DNA from: Alteromonas sp. M12
Lineage (GTDB): Bacteria > Pseudomonadota > Gammaproteobacteria > Enterobacterales > Alteromonadaceae
NCBI RefSeq assembly: GCF_037478005.1
Contig: NZ_CP144164.1
Location: 2,294,001-2,358,000 of the forward strand
DNA: 64,000 nucleotides
Reading direction: 5' to 3'
How positions within the stretch are numbered: position 1 is the first letter of the stretch; each line of letters begins with the position of its first letter. The notes under the pieces were generated by a model. It saw nothing but the letters and a program-made list of their open reading frames with translations, ran no database searches and was not told the origin of the DNA. A program made the position numbers and the translations under genes. This document shows positions 56,382 through 64,000 of the stretch, in pieces.

Positions 56382-57203
56382 TTATTGTACTTTCGAGAGG
56401 TTTTTCATTTTTCGATGCATTTCAGCGTCAATTTTTTTGGGTATAGACGGTGGAATCACTAAAGTAGAAAAATGTTCAACACTGATCTGGCTTAGTTGAT
56501 TTAACGGAAACCATTCAATTCTTGGTGTTTCGGTAGGTAGAGTAGGTGACTCATAAATCGCTATTTTATGCGTCGGTGGATAATATTCAGTTAATAATTC
56601 TTGTAAAAGATGACGGTAGGCAGCGTCTGTTTCATATTTTGACATACTGAGATCACCTACAAAGCCTAGCTGCCATAGAATTAAATAAGCCGATTCATCC
56701 ACTTTACGTTCATATAGCATAAATTGGCTGGCCTCTAGATGTACCGCCCCCCATCGACCTGGATCTATTGCCATATCTGCATACAAACAATCTTCAGCAG
56801 AAATACCTGGCTCCATGTGGCCGTGATACCCTTTTAATTTAGCGAGTTCGATTATTTTATGAGGAGCCCAAGCAAAAACACCTGGATGGCCATAAAAGGC
56901 AGCAACCACATTTTTGCCTAATTCAACTTCAGCCATAACAGTGTCGACCATTTCCTGATAGCTCTTTCGTCTATCTTTACCATCAGCGTAAAATATTTGC
57001 AGACTTTGACATTTAGGGTTCATTTTACGAATCCATGCTTCGGTTAAAGGATCGGTGACACTCATAAAAACCACATCAGCTTGTTGTATAAATTGCTGCG
57101 ACAAAGGAGCAATATGCGACCCTAAAATCATTCCTAGACCCACACATACGATACTGCCTGCTTTTTCACTATGGCTATTTGATAACAAGATTTGTATCCT
57201 CAT
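56382..57203 (-). CDS. Borosin-type peptide alpha-N-methyltransferase (TP-methylase fold)
   Basis: A SAM-dependent methyltransferase of 273 residues with the tetrapyrrole-methylase fold. It follows borosin enzymes (OphMA, SonM) closely: SIVCVGLGM (17-25), DPLTEAWIRKMNP, R78-RKS-Y82 matching the catalytic R72/Y76 pair of OphMA, FYGHPGVFA (Y104), MEPGISAEDCLYADMAIDPG (130-149) and ASQFMLYER. These enzymes methylate backbone amides of a peptide. No core peptide is fused at the C-terminus, so the substrate must be separate. It overlaps the GNAT gene by 29 nt. The start is ATG 57203 or the TTG at 57188. Confidence 0.82.
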   Translation of the reverse strand: MRIQILLSNSHSEKAGSIVCVGLGMILGSHIAPLSQQFIQQADVVFMSVTDPLTEAWIRKMNPKCQSLQIFYADGKDRRKSYQEMVDTVMAEVELGKNVVAAFYGHPGVFAWAPHKIIELAKLKGYHGHMEPGISAEDCLYADMAIDPGRWGAVHLEASQFMLYERKVDESAYLILWQLGFVGDLSMSKYETDAAYRHLLQELLTEYYPPTHKIAIYESPTLPTETPRIEWFPLNQLSQISVEHFSTLVIPPSIPKKIDAEMHRKMKNLSKVQ

Positions 57204-57735
57204 TAGATTTTAAAAAATCATCTTTGCTAATAGAACAACGCATTTTGTTGGCTTGGTTATTGTCAGCCTCTATTTTGAAATTAAGTTTATGTGCAATTTT
57301 TTGAATAGCGATATTGTCCGCATTATAATAGGCGTGGGCAGACATCAGAGCTAAGTGTCTAAAACCGTAAAATAACATCGCGGTAACCGATTCAGTTGCG
57401 ATATTTTTACCATAAAACTCAGGACTTAATAGAATCCCGAATTCTGCATCATTGTGTTTTCTCTGGCTCTTATCGGCCATAAAACCTTGGATACCTATGG
57501 ATTGTCCCGATACGATACATTCAATACGCCAAAATTCATTTGCACATTGTTGTTGCTTTTTTAATATGCCTAGAAATAGAGATTTGGCTTGCTGGCGGGT
57601 CAATTTGGGCATGATTTTACCCATGACAATGTCGTTGCAATAGAGCTCGCAGAACAGGTCTAGATCTTCATTTATGAGTGTTTTAAATCGAAATCTTTTC
57701 GATTGATACTGTGTTTTTAGAATTTCCATATCCAT
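57175..57735 (-). CDS. GNAT family N-acetyltransferase
   Basis: A 186-residue acetyltransferase of the RimJ/RimL-like type (RFRFKTLINEDLDLFCELYC, then SIGIQGFMADKSQ and FGILLSPEFYGKNIATESV, with the acetyl-CoA loop in EFYGKNIATE; NADNIAIQKIAHKLNFK is the usual C-terminal helix). The substrate is unknown. It may modify a ribosomal protein or amino group in general, or the product of the neighbouring methyltransferase system, whose gene overlaps its 3' end by 29 nt. The start may be the ATG at 57735 or the one at 57729, and neither has a strong ribosome site. Confidence 0.82.
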   Translation of the reverse strand: MDMEILKTQYQSKRFRFKTLINEDLDLFCELYCNDIVMGKIMPKLTRQQAKSLFLGILKKQQQCANEFWRIECIVSGQSIGIQGFMADKSQRKHNDAEFGILLSPEFYGKNIATESVTAMLFYGFRHLALMSAHAYYNADNIAIQKIAHKLNFKIEADNNQANKMRCSISKDDFLKSNEDTNLVIK

Positions 57736-57959
57736 TTATTAGCAAAGCAGTTACATACATTGTTACAGAATTTGTATATGCACAAACATTCTATTTTACG
57801 TACAGTAATTAGTGGCAATTCCAATACCCCAAAATTCAAGCAGTAAACTGTGAAATGAGAAGGGGAACTGGAGCAAGGAGGCTAACATGGGATCTAAATT
57901 ATAAATCCCAGCACAGTGTACCTAGCAAAAAGGTAATAGATGAAATCCAGAAAAATCAG

Positions 57960-58256
57960 TTAAACTTTTGGAATACTGATTTTTTTCTCTTCACTTTGAC
58001 GATACATAATTAATGTGTGTCCAATTACCTGCAACTGAATCGCCGATGTTTCACGAATGATTGCATCCATAATAAGTTGTTTTTCTTCTCGATCATCAGA
58101 AGGTACTTTAACTTTAATGAGTTCATGGAAGCTTAAGGCATTTTCGATTTCAGCTAATACGCCTTCGGTAAGGCCATTATTACCCAATTGTACTATGGGT
58201 TTTAAAGGATGGGCCAAGCCTTTTAAATATTGTTTCTGTTTATTAGATAACTTCAT
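57960..58256 (-). CDS. yhbY: YhbY, CRM-domain RNA-binding protein
   Basis: A 98-residue protein of the CRM fold that associates with pre-50S ribosomal particles. The signature is QYLKGLAHPLKPIVQLGNNG, followed by ALSFHELIKVKVP and the end GHTLIMYRQSEEKKISIP. It is divergent from rlmE, a 23S rRNA 2'-O-methyltransferase, the conserved arrangement in gammaproteobacteria. The start is ATG. The 224-nt gap that follows it (57736-57959) holds no supported gene. Confidence 0.95.
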   Translation of the reverse strand: MKLSNKQKQYLKGLAHPLKPIVQLGNNGLTEGVLAEIENALSFHELIKVKVPSDDREEKQLIMDAIIRETSAIQLQVIGHTLIMYRQSEEKKISIPKV

Positions 58257-58350
58257 TTAGATTATTTCTTACAATTTTATTGATAATTTACGGTTGAAAA
58301 TAGCTATTCTAACGCCATCTTGCTTTTATACCTAATAAGAAACGACATGC

Positions 58351-58980
58351 ATGGCAAAAAAGACGTATTCAGTAAGCAGTAAATTATGGATAAAAGAGCA
58401 TTTTGATGATCTAAGTGTTCAAAAGCAACAAAATCAAGGAGACTGTTTCGAAGATGTTTTTAAGTTAGAGCAAATCCAACAGAAGTTTAATTTCATCAAA
58501 TTAGGCATGAGAGTTGTCGACCTAGGTGCCGCGCCTGGAGGATGGTCACAATATGTTGCAAGTTTAGTTGGTGATTCAGGTAAAGTGTTTAGCTGTGATA
58601 TTTTGGATATGAAACCAATTGAAAAAGTTGATTTCATCCAAGGTGATTTTCGTGACGAAGCGGTACTTAATACACTTTTGAACAAAATAGGCGGTAAACC
58701 CGTAGATATAGTGTTATCTGATTTAACAACTAACGGGAATGGCTCTGCTACGGCGGCGCAAGCAAGTAATACCTATTTATCGGAACTTGCATTTGATTTA
58801 TGTAGGCAAATATTAAAACCAAACGGTGTTTTTATAGTCAAAGCATATAAAGGTGAAGGTTTCGATGAGTTTTATAGTGAGTTGAAAGACGCATTTAGCG
58901 TAGTGAATACCAGTGAACTGATTTACGCACAAGCAAAATCAAACGAGGTTTATCTGGTAGCGGCAGGATATAAACTGTAG
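58351..58980 (+). CDS. rlmE: 23S rRNA 2'-O-methyluridine2552 methyltransferase RlmE
   Basis: A FtsJ-type methyltransferase of 209 residues that methylates U2552 in the A loop of 23S rRNA. The SAM motif is LGAAPGGWSQYV. The K-D-K-E catalytic set is represented by K in SSKLWIKEHFDD, D in VLSDLTTNGNG, K in FIVKAYKGEGFDEF and E in SNEVYLVAAG. The motif around the Asp is SDLTTN rather than the SDMAPN I recall from E. coli, a modest divergence. It precedes ftsH as in E. coli. Confidence 0.93.
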   Translation: MAKKTYSVSSKLWIKEHFDDLSVQKQQNQGDCFEDVFKLEQIQQKFNFIKLGMRVVDLGAAPGGWSQYVASLVGDSGKVFSCDILDMKPIEKVDFIQGDFRDEAVLNTLLNKIGGKPVDIVLSDLTTNGNGSATAAQASNTYLSELAFDLCRQILKPNGVFIVKAYKGEGFDEFYSELKDAFSVVNTSELIYAQAKSNEVYLVAAGYKL

Positions 58981-59084
58981 TACTCTTGAAGTACTGCTAA
59001 CCGGGCAAAGACTTGATTGATTGTTAAGTAATCGAATTAAGCGTGAGCCTACAGACAGAATTTTACTTTTAGAGGTTAAAAGCG

Positions 59085-61028
59085 TTGAGCGATATGGCAA
59101 AAAATTTAATCCTATGGTTGGTCATCGCCGTTGTGTTGATGTCCGTGTTTAATAGTTTTACGCCAGGCGAAACAGGCAAGGCGAAAATTGATTACACTAC
59201 GTTTGTACGTAATGTAGATCAAAAAACTGTGCGACAAGCAACCATAGACAGACAAACAGGCGAGATCACTGGTACTACAACCAGCGGAGACGCGTTTTCA
59301 ACTTATATTCCATACACAGACCCTGATTTAATGAACGATTTGATTAGCAATGGTGTTGTAGTTGAAGGCAAGCCGCCTGAAACGCCTTCATTCCTATCTC
59401 AGATTTTTATTTCTTGGTTCCCAATGTTATTGCTAATAGGTGTGTGGATATTCTTCATGCGTCAGATGCAAGGCGGCGGTGGTCGTGGAGCAATGTCTTT
59501 TGGCAAAAGCAAAGCGCGCTTGTTAGGTGAAGACCAAATCAAAACAACTTTCGCTGATGTAGCTGGTTGTGATGAAGCAAAAGAGGATGTATCTGAGTTA
59601 GTCGATTTCTTAAGAGATCCTACTAAATTCCAGAAATTGGGCGGTAAAATACCTAAAGGTGTGTTGATGGTTGGCCCTCCTGGAACCGGTAAGACACTAC
59701 TAGCTAAGGCCATTGCAGGTGAAGCTAAAGTACCGTTCTTTACTATTTCAGGTTCAGATTTTGTTGAAATGTTTGTTGGTGTTGGTGCTTCTCGGGTACG
59801 TGACATGTTTGAACAGGCTAAAAAATCAGCGCCGTGCATAATCTTTATTGATGAGATAGATGCTGTTGGTCGCCAACGTGGTGCCGGCTTAGGCGGTGGT
59901 CACGATGAACGTGAACAAACATTGAACCAAATGTTGGTTGAAATGGATGGATTTGAAGGTCACGAAGGAATTATCGTCATCGCGGCAACTAACCGCCCAG
60001 ATGTACTTGACCCTGCGTTATTGCGCCCAGGTCGTTTTGACCGTCAAGTAGTGGTTGGATTACCAGACATTCGCGGACGTGAACAGATTCTTAAAGTACA
60101 TATGCGTAAAGTTCCTATTGGTGACAATGTTGAAGCCTCACTTATTGCAAGAGGCACACCTGGTTTCTCAGGGGCTGATTTAGCTAACCTCGTTAATGAA
60201 GCTGCATTGTTTGCGGCACGTTCTGATAAACGTGTTGTGTCCATGGAAGAGTTCGATAAGGCCAAAGATAAAATCATGATGGGCGCTGAGCGTAAATCTA
60301 TGGTGATGTCTGAAGAAGAAAAAACCAATACTGCTTATCATGAGGCTGGTCATGCGATTGTTGGTCGCATGGTTCCAGAACACGATCCGGTTTATAAGGT
60401 CTCTATCATCCCCCGTGGTCGGGCTTTAGGTGTGACAATGTATTTACCTGAACAAGATAAATACAGTCACAGTAAGCAGCATTTAGAAAGTATGATTTCT
60501 AGTTTATTTGGTGGTCGTATTGCCGAAGCACTGACCCTTGGAGAAGAAGGTGTCACTACTGGTGCTTCAAATGATATAGAGCGAGCCACTGATATTGCCC
60601 GTAAGATGGTGACCCAGTGGGGACTATCTAACAAGATGGGACCAATGCTTTATTCTGAAGAAGAAGGCGAAGTGTTCCTTGGACGTAGCATGTCTAAAGC
60701 TAAGCATATGTCCGATGATACAGCTCGTGCGATTGACGCTGAAATCAAATCAATCATCGATCGTAATTATGAACGTGCAGAGAATATCTTGAACGAAAAT
60801 ATGGATATTTTGCATGCTATGAAAGATGCTTTGATGAAATATGAAACCATCGATGCTAAGCAAATTGATGACTTAATGGCTCGTCGTCCTGTAAGACCAC
60901 CTGCTGATTGGGATAGTCGTGACCCAGGTTCCGATGACAAACCCACTGGTGGTGCTACAGTTAGCGTGGATGAGGATAAAAGTACTCCTCCTCCAACCGT
61001 TGGTAAGCCAGGCGATATAACTAGTTAA
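59085..61028 (+). CDS. ftsH: ATP-dependent zinc metalloprotease FtsH
   Basis: The inner-membrane AAA+ protease, 647 residues, that degrades LpxC, sigma-32 and unassembled membrane proteins. It has two transmembrane helices (residues about 8-24 and 103-123), Walker A GPPGTGKT (197-204), Walker [10 protein letters not shown], the [23 protein letters not shown], and the zinc site HEAGH (H419-H423). The TTG at 59085 is preceded by GAGG at a 9-nt spacing. An ATG three codons later is too far from it. A strong terminator follows, so folP is not simply co-transcribed. Confidence 0.97.
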   Translation: MSDMAKNLILWLVIAVVLMSVFNSFTPGETGKAKIDYTTFVRNVDQKTVRQATIDRQTGEITGTTTSGDAFSTYIPYTDPDLMNDLISNGVVVEGKPPETPSFLSQIFISWFPMLLLIGVWIFFMRQMQGGGGRGAMSFGKSKARLLGEDQIKTTFADVAGCDEAKEDVSELVDFLRDPTKFQKLGGKIPKGVLMVGPPGTGKTLLAKAIAGEAKVPFFTISGSDFVEMFVGVGASRVRDMFEQAKKSAPCIIFIDEIDAVGRQRGAGLGGGHDEREQTLNQMLVEMDGFEGHEGIIVIAATNRPDVLDPALLRPGRFDRQVVVGLPDIRGREQILKVHMRKVPIGDNVEASLIARGTPGFSGADLANLVNEAALFAARSDKRVVSMEEFDKAKDKIMMGAERKSMVMSEEEKTNTAYHEAGHAIVGRMVPEHDPVYKVSIIPRGRALGVTMYLPEQDKYSHSKQHLESMISSLFGGRIAEALTLGEEGVTTGASNDIERATDIARKMVTQWGLSNKMGPMLYSEEEGEVFLGRSMSKAKHMSDDTARAIDAEIKSIIDRNYERAENILNENMDILHAMKDALMKYETIDAKQIDDLMARRPVRPPADWDSRDPGSDDKPTGGATVSVDEDKSTPPPTVGKPGDITS

Positions 61029-61047
61029 ATCGTTACTTATTAAAATT

Positions 61048-61083
61048 AGGTCGACTCAGACAAGTGCTGACTCGACCTTTTTT
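61048..61083 (+). terminator. Rho-independent terminator after ftsH
   Basis: The arms 61048-61059 and 61067-61078 pair over 12 positions with one mismatch (AGGTCGA and TCGACCT outer parts). The loop is 7 nt, and six T follow. It lies 19 nt after the ftsH stop and 40 nt before folP. Confidence 0.87.
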
Positions 61084-61122
61084 GTATTTACTATCCCATT
61101 TTTGTAGTGTGTAAATTACGTT

Positions 61123-61950
61123 ATGCAGTTTAAAGATAAACACATTGATTTAACTATTCCTCGAGTGATGGGGATTTTGAACGTTACTCCAGATTCATTT
61201 TCCGATGGCGGTAAATATGTGGGTCTTGACAATGCGCTAACTCAAGCAGAAATAATGATCTCAGCAGGCGCTGATTTTATAGATGTTGGAGGAGAATCGA
61301 CTCGACCCGGTGCTCAAGATGTCGGTGTTCAACAAGAACTTGATCGAACCATTCCAGTGATTGAGGCTATCCATGCTAATTTTGATGTCGTAGTTTCGAT
61401 TGACACCAGTAAACCTCAAGTTATGAAGCATGCCGTTGATGCTGGGGCAGGGCTGATCAACGATATCCGCGCATTATCCGAAGAAGGGGCAATAAAAGCC
61501 GCCGCTAAAACGGGTGCCGCAATCTGTTTAATGCATATGCAAGGCCAACCTAAAAATATGCAACAGGCACCAACTTATGATGATGTGGTTAACGACGTTA
61601 TAGCATTTTTACAATCAAAAATTGAACAGTGCTTGCGAGCAGGAATCCCCAAATCGTTATTAATGATTGATCCTGGATTTGGTTTTGGTAAAACATTACC
61701 GCATAATTATCAAATACTTGATAGACTTGAAGAAATGAAAGAATTGGATTTACCAATGTTGATTGGCGTTTCACGTAAGTCGATGATTGGAAATCTATTA
61801 GATAGAGAAGTTGACGAAAGATTAGCTGGCAGTATAGCAGCTGCGACAATAGCGTTAACTAAAGGTGCATCGATTTTGCGAGTGCACGATGTCAAACAAA
61901 CAGTTGATGCTGTAAAAGTAGTATTAGCGTTGAGTGCGTATAAGGATTAA
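61123..61950 (+). CDS. folP: Dihydropteroate synthase
   Basis: A 275-residue TIM-barrel enzyme of folate synthesis that joins p-aminobenzoate to the pterin pyrophosphate, and the target of sulfonamides. The pterin site motifs are in order: [66 protein letters not shown] and RVHDVKQTV. The ATG lies after the ftsH terminator, so it probably has its own promoter. glmM begins 4 nt after its stop. Confidence 0.96.
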   Translation: MQFKDKHIDLTIPRVMGILNVTPDSFSDGGKYVGLDNALTQAEIMISAGADFIDVGGESTRPGAQDVGVQQELDRTIPVIEAIHANFDVVVSIDTSKPQVMKHAVDAGAGLINDIRALSEEGAIKAAAKTGAAICLMHMQGQPKNMQQAPTYDDVVNDVIAFLQSKIEQCLRAGIPKSLLMIDPGFGFGKTLPHNYQILDRLEEMKELDLPMLIGVSRKSMIGNLLDREVDERLAGSIAAATIALTKGASILRVHDVKQTVDAVKVVLALSAYKD

Positions 61951-61954
61951 TGTA

Positions 61955-63295
61955 ATGGGCTCAAGAAAATATTTTGGTACAGATGGTATTCGCGGCAAAG
62001 TTGGCGAAAGTGTGATCAATCCTGAGTTTGTAATGAAGCTAGGTTGGGCGGCTGGAAAGGTGCTAGCAGGCCAAGGTACAAACAAAGTACTGATCGGTAA
62101 AGATACACGGATATCTGGATATATGCTTGAGTCTTGTTTGGAAGCTGGTTTATCCGCTGCGGGCATTAATATTGGGCTACTCGGTCCGATGCCAACTCCA
62201 GCTATAGCCTACTTAACCAAAACTTTTCGTTCTGAAGCGGGAATTGTAATCAGTGCTTCTCACAACCCATTTTACGATAACGGAATAAAATTTTTTTCCG
62301 CTAATGGTTATAAATTAGATGACGAAATAGAACTAGCTATTGAAAAGGAAATGGAAAAACCTATGGTATGCGTTGCCTCTGATAAATTAGGTAAGGCTTA
62401 TCGGATCGAAGATGCTGCAGGTCGATACATCGAGTTTTGTAAAGGTAACTTCCCCTCTGATCTGAATCTCAAAAGTTTAAAAATAGTGGTCGATTGCGCC
62501 CATGGTGCGACCTACCATATAGCTCCGAATGTACTGGAGGAGCTAGGCGCTGAAGTTATTGAAATTGGTACTACTCCCGATGGTTTAAACATCAATAAAG
62601 GGGTGGGAGCAACCTCAATGAAAGCGATTCAGGAAAGCGTGTTAGAACACAACGCAGATTTAGGTTTTGCCTTAGATGGTGATGGTGACCGCATTATGAT
62701 GGTGGATCACAAAGGTAACATTATTGACGGCGACCAACTCATTTATATCATTGCCCGAGATTCATTAAAATCGGGACGTTTGAATGGAGGAGTGGTTGGC
62801 ACGTTAATGAGTAATTTAGGGTTAGAGATTGCCTTAAACAAACTAGGTGTAGCTTTTGTAAGAAGTAATGTCGGTGATCGCTACGTAATGGAATTGTTGC
62901 AAGAACGTGGTTGGGCAATTGGTGGTGAGAACTCAGGGCATGTACTCAATTTAAATGTTACTTCTACAGGTGACGGAATATTAGCCGGTTTGCAAGTTAT
63001 TACTGCAATGTTGCGTTCTCAAATGAGTCTCCATGAATTATGCTCAGGTATGGATATGTACCCTCAAACATTGGTGAATGTTAGATTTGAGGAAGGCGAG
63101 AATCCGTTAGAAAACGCTAAAGTTAAAGAAGCTGTAATCGAAGCTGAAACAAATTTGGGTAAAACCGGCCGAGTGTTGTTAAGAAAAAGTGGTACTGAAC
63201 CACTTATTCGCGTAATGGTAGAGGCCGAAAAACAAGAAGATTCGACTAATTGGGCTGAATTTATTGCAGATGCAGTGCGTAAATTAACCAAATAG
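61955..63295 (+). CDS. glmM: Phosphoglucosamine mutase
   Basis: A 446-residue phosphohexomutase that turns glucosamine 6-phosphate into glucosamine 1-phosphate for UDP-GlcNAc synthesis. The phosphorylated serine is S102 in [15 protein letters not shown]. The metal loop is [10 protein letters not shown], the sugar loop is GGENSGH, and the phosphate loop is [15 protein letters not shown] chose the ATG at 61955 with AAGGA 8 nt upstream. It gives the family length. A longer frame into folP has no support. folP-glmM is conserved gene order. Confidence 0.97.
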   Translation: MGSRKYFGTDGIRGKVGESVINPEFVMKLGWAAGKVLAGQGTNKVLIGKDTRISGYMLESCLEAGLSAAGINIGLLGPMPTPAIAYLTKTFRSEAGIVISASHNPFYDNGIKFFSANGYKLDDEIELAIEKEMEKPMVCVASDKLGKAYRIEDAAGRYIEFCKGNFPSDLNLKSLKIVVDCAHGATYHIAPNVLEELGAEVIEIGTTPDGLNINKGVGATSMKAIQESVLEHNADLGFALDGDGDRIMMVDHKGNIIDGDQLIYIIARDSLKSGRLNGGVVGTLMSNLGLEIALNKLGVAFVRSNVGDRYVMELLQERGWAIGGENSGHVLNLNVTSTGDGILAGLQVITAMLRSQMSLHELCSGMDMYPQTLVNVRFEEGENPLENAKVKEAVIEAETNLGKTGRVLLRKSGTEPLIRVMVEAEKQEDSTNWAEFIADAVRKLTK

Positions 63296-63392
63296 CTATT
63301 TAGCATCATAAATTAACGCTAGCCTACTTGTATATTTTACTAGGGTTAGTTAATATCTCGCCCGCTTTTTCGCTGGGCTAAGGAAGATTAAA

Positions 63393-64000
63393 GTGCAGAA
63401 CAAACGTCGCCCTATGGTTGCAGGCAACTGGAAAATGAATGGCAGTATCGAACTTGCCAAGCAGATGATGGACACTCTTAATGGTGCCAGTTTGCAGGAA
63501 GTCGATGTTTTGGTTTGTCCTCCGTTTCCGTTTCTAAGCGCTTTTGAACACTTTGACGGAACAATTGGTGGACAGAATCTAAGCGAATTTAATTCTGGCG
63601 CGCACACTGGTGAAGTGTCAGGTTCAATGCTTAAATCGCTAAATTGTGACTTTGTGCTGGTCGGTCATTCTGAACGAAGAACTGATAATGGTGAAAGTGA
63701 TGCCCTAGTTGCGAAAAAAGTGAGTGTGGCTTTAGAACATGGTTTAACTCCAGTATTGTGTGTAGGTGAACCAGAAGCTGTGCGTGAAAGTGGTGAGTTT
63801 TTTAATCATATTCAAGGGCAGATAGATGCTGTAATTGATGTGATTGGAATTGCTAACTTTGACAATATTGTTGTTGCTTATGAACCGGTTTGGGCGATAG
63901 GCACTGGTAAAACTGCAAGCCCTTTACAAGCTCAAGAAGTGCACGCATTTATTCGTGAGTATTTGAGTAAGCTAGACACTAGTGTTGCCGGTGGTTTGCG
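63393..64000 (+). CDS. tpiA: Triose-phosphate isomerase, N-terminal part (3' end outside window)
   Basis: The first 202 codons of triose-phosphate isomerase, which interconverts dihydroxyacetone phosphate and glyceraldehyde 3-phosphate. Seen are the substrate loop AGNWKMNGS, the catalytic His in VGHSERR and the catalytic Glu with lid loop in AYEPVWAIGTGKTAS. The GTG start has AGGA 8 nt upstream. The gene follows glmM by 97 nt and runs off the right edge, with no disruption in view. Confidence 0.96.
   Translation, partial: MQNKRRPMVAGNWKMNGSIELAKQMMDTLNGASLQEVDVLVCPPFPFLSAFEHFDGTIGGQNLSEFNSGAHTGEVSGSMLKSLNCDFVLVGHSERRTDNGESDALVAKKVSVALEHGLTPVLCVGEPEAVRESGEFFNHIQGQIDAVIDVIGIANFDNIVVAYEPVWAIGTGKTASPLQAQEVHAFIREYLSKLDTSVAGGL

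Noticed and set aside
57876..57907. AGGAGG followed by ATG on the plus strand in the GNAT-yhbY gap, suggesting a small gene
   Set aside because: The frame stops after five codons (MGSKL), so the strong ribosome-site match is probably chance.

Overview
The window is an ordinary chromosomal stretch of a marine-type gammaproteobacterium, most likely Alteromonadales (Alteromonadaceae; Paraglaciecola, Glaciecola or Aliiglaciecola-like). This rests on the AT-rich composition, the E. coli-like housekeeping blocks (rnhA/dnaQ, yeaD-gapA-msrB-yeaC-ansA, lipA-lipB-ybeD-dacA-rlpA-mltB-rodA-mrdA-rlmH-rsfS-holA-lptE-leuS, yhbY/rlmE-ftsH-folP-glmM-tpiA), the large number of TTG/GTG starts with good Shine-Dalgarno sequences, and a DUF349 protein, an AGCS symporter and a long second GAPDH. 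No IS element, prophage block or CRISPR array was seen. Family calls are made by reading the proteins, with no database search.

Layout. 1-8 kb: 3' part of hrpA, a PilZ protein, rlmI, a quinone oxidoreductase, and rnhA divergent from dnaQ, which overlaps a membrane-anchored protein. 8.06-8.34 kb: three identical tRNA-Asp genes behind a stringent-type promoter. 8.4-20.9 kb: central carbon and glycogen metabolism (hexose-6-phosphate mutarotase, gapA, malQ-glgB-glgX, msrB, a 481-aa GAPDH, an M14 carboxypeptidase). 21-27 kb: an AGCS symporter, then a coupled zinc-ribbon/YeaC/DUF349 operon, and ansA. 27-36 kb: an exported M24 peptidase, a DUF885 lipoprotein, sbcDC, a monooxygenase-marR pair with a palindromic operator, and an exported cyclophilin. 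36.7-50.1 kb: one long leftward block for lipoate, cell elongation and envelope, ribosome and replication genes. 50.4-54.3 kb: Lon-like protease, slyD and an endolysin-like GH19 protein. 58-64 kb: yhbY, rlmE, ftsH, folP, glmM and the start of tpiA.

The most interesting locus lies at 54.3-57.7 kb: a leftward set encoding a GNAT acetyltransferase, a TP-methylase-type SAM methyltransferase that reads like borosin peptide-backbone N-methyltransferases (OphMA/SonM family), a separate 73-aa peptide, and a GGDEF protein that starts 2 nt after the peptide's stop codon. I interpret this as a candidate split-borosin RiPP locus with an unusual acidic-tailed substrate and a possible link to c-di-GMP signalling. 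The methyltransferase family call is fairly strong. The precursor role of the small protein is inference.
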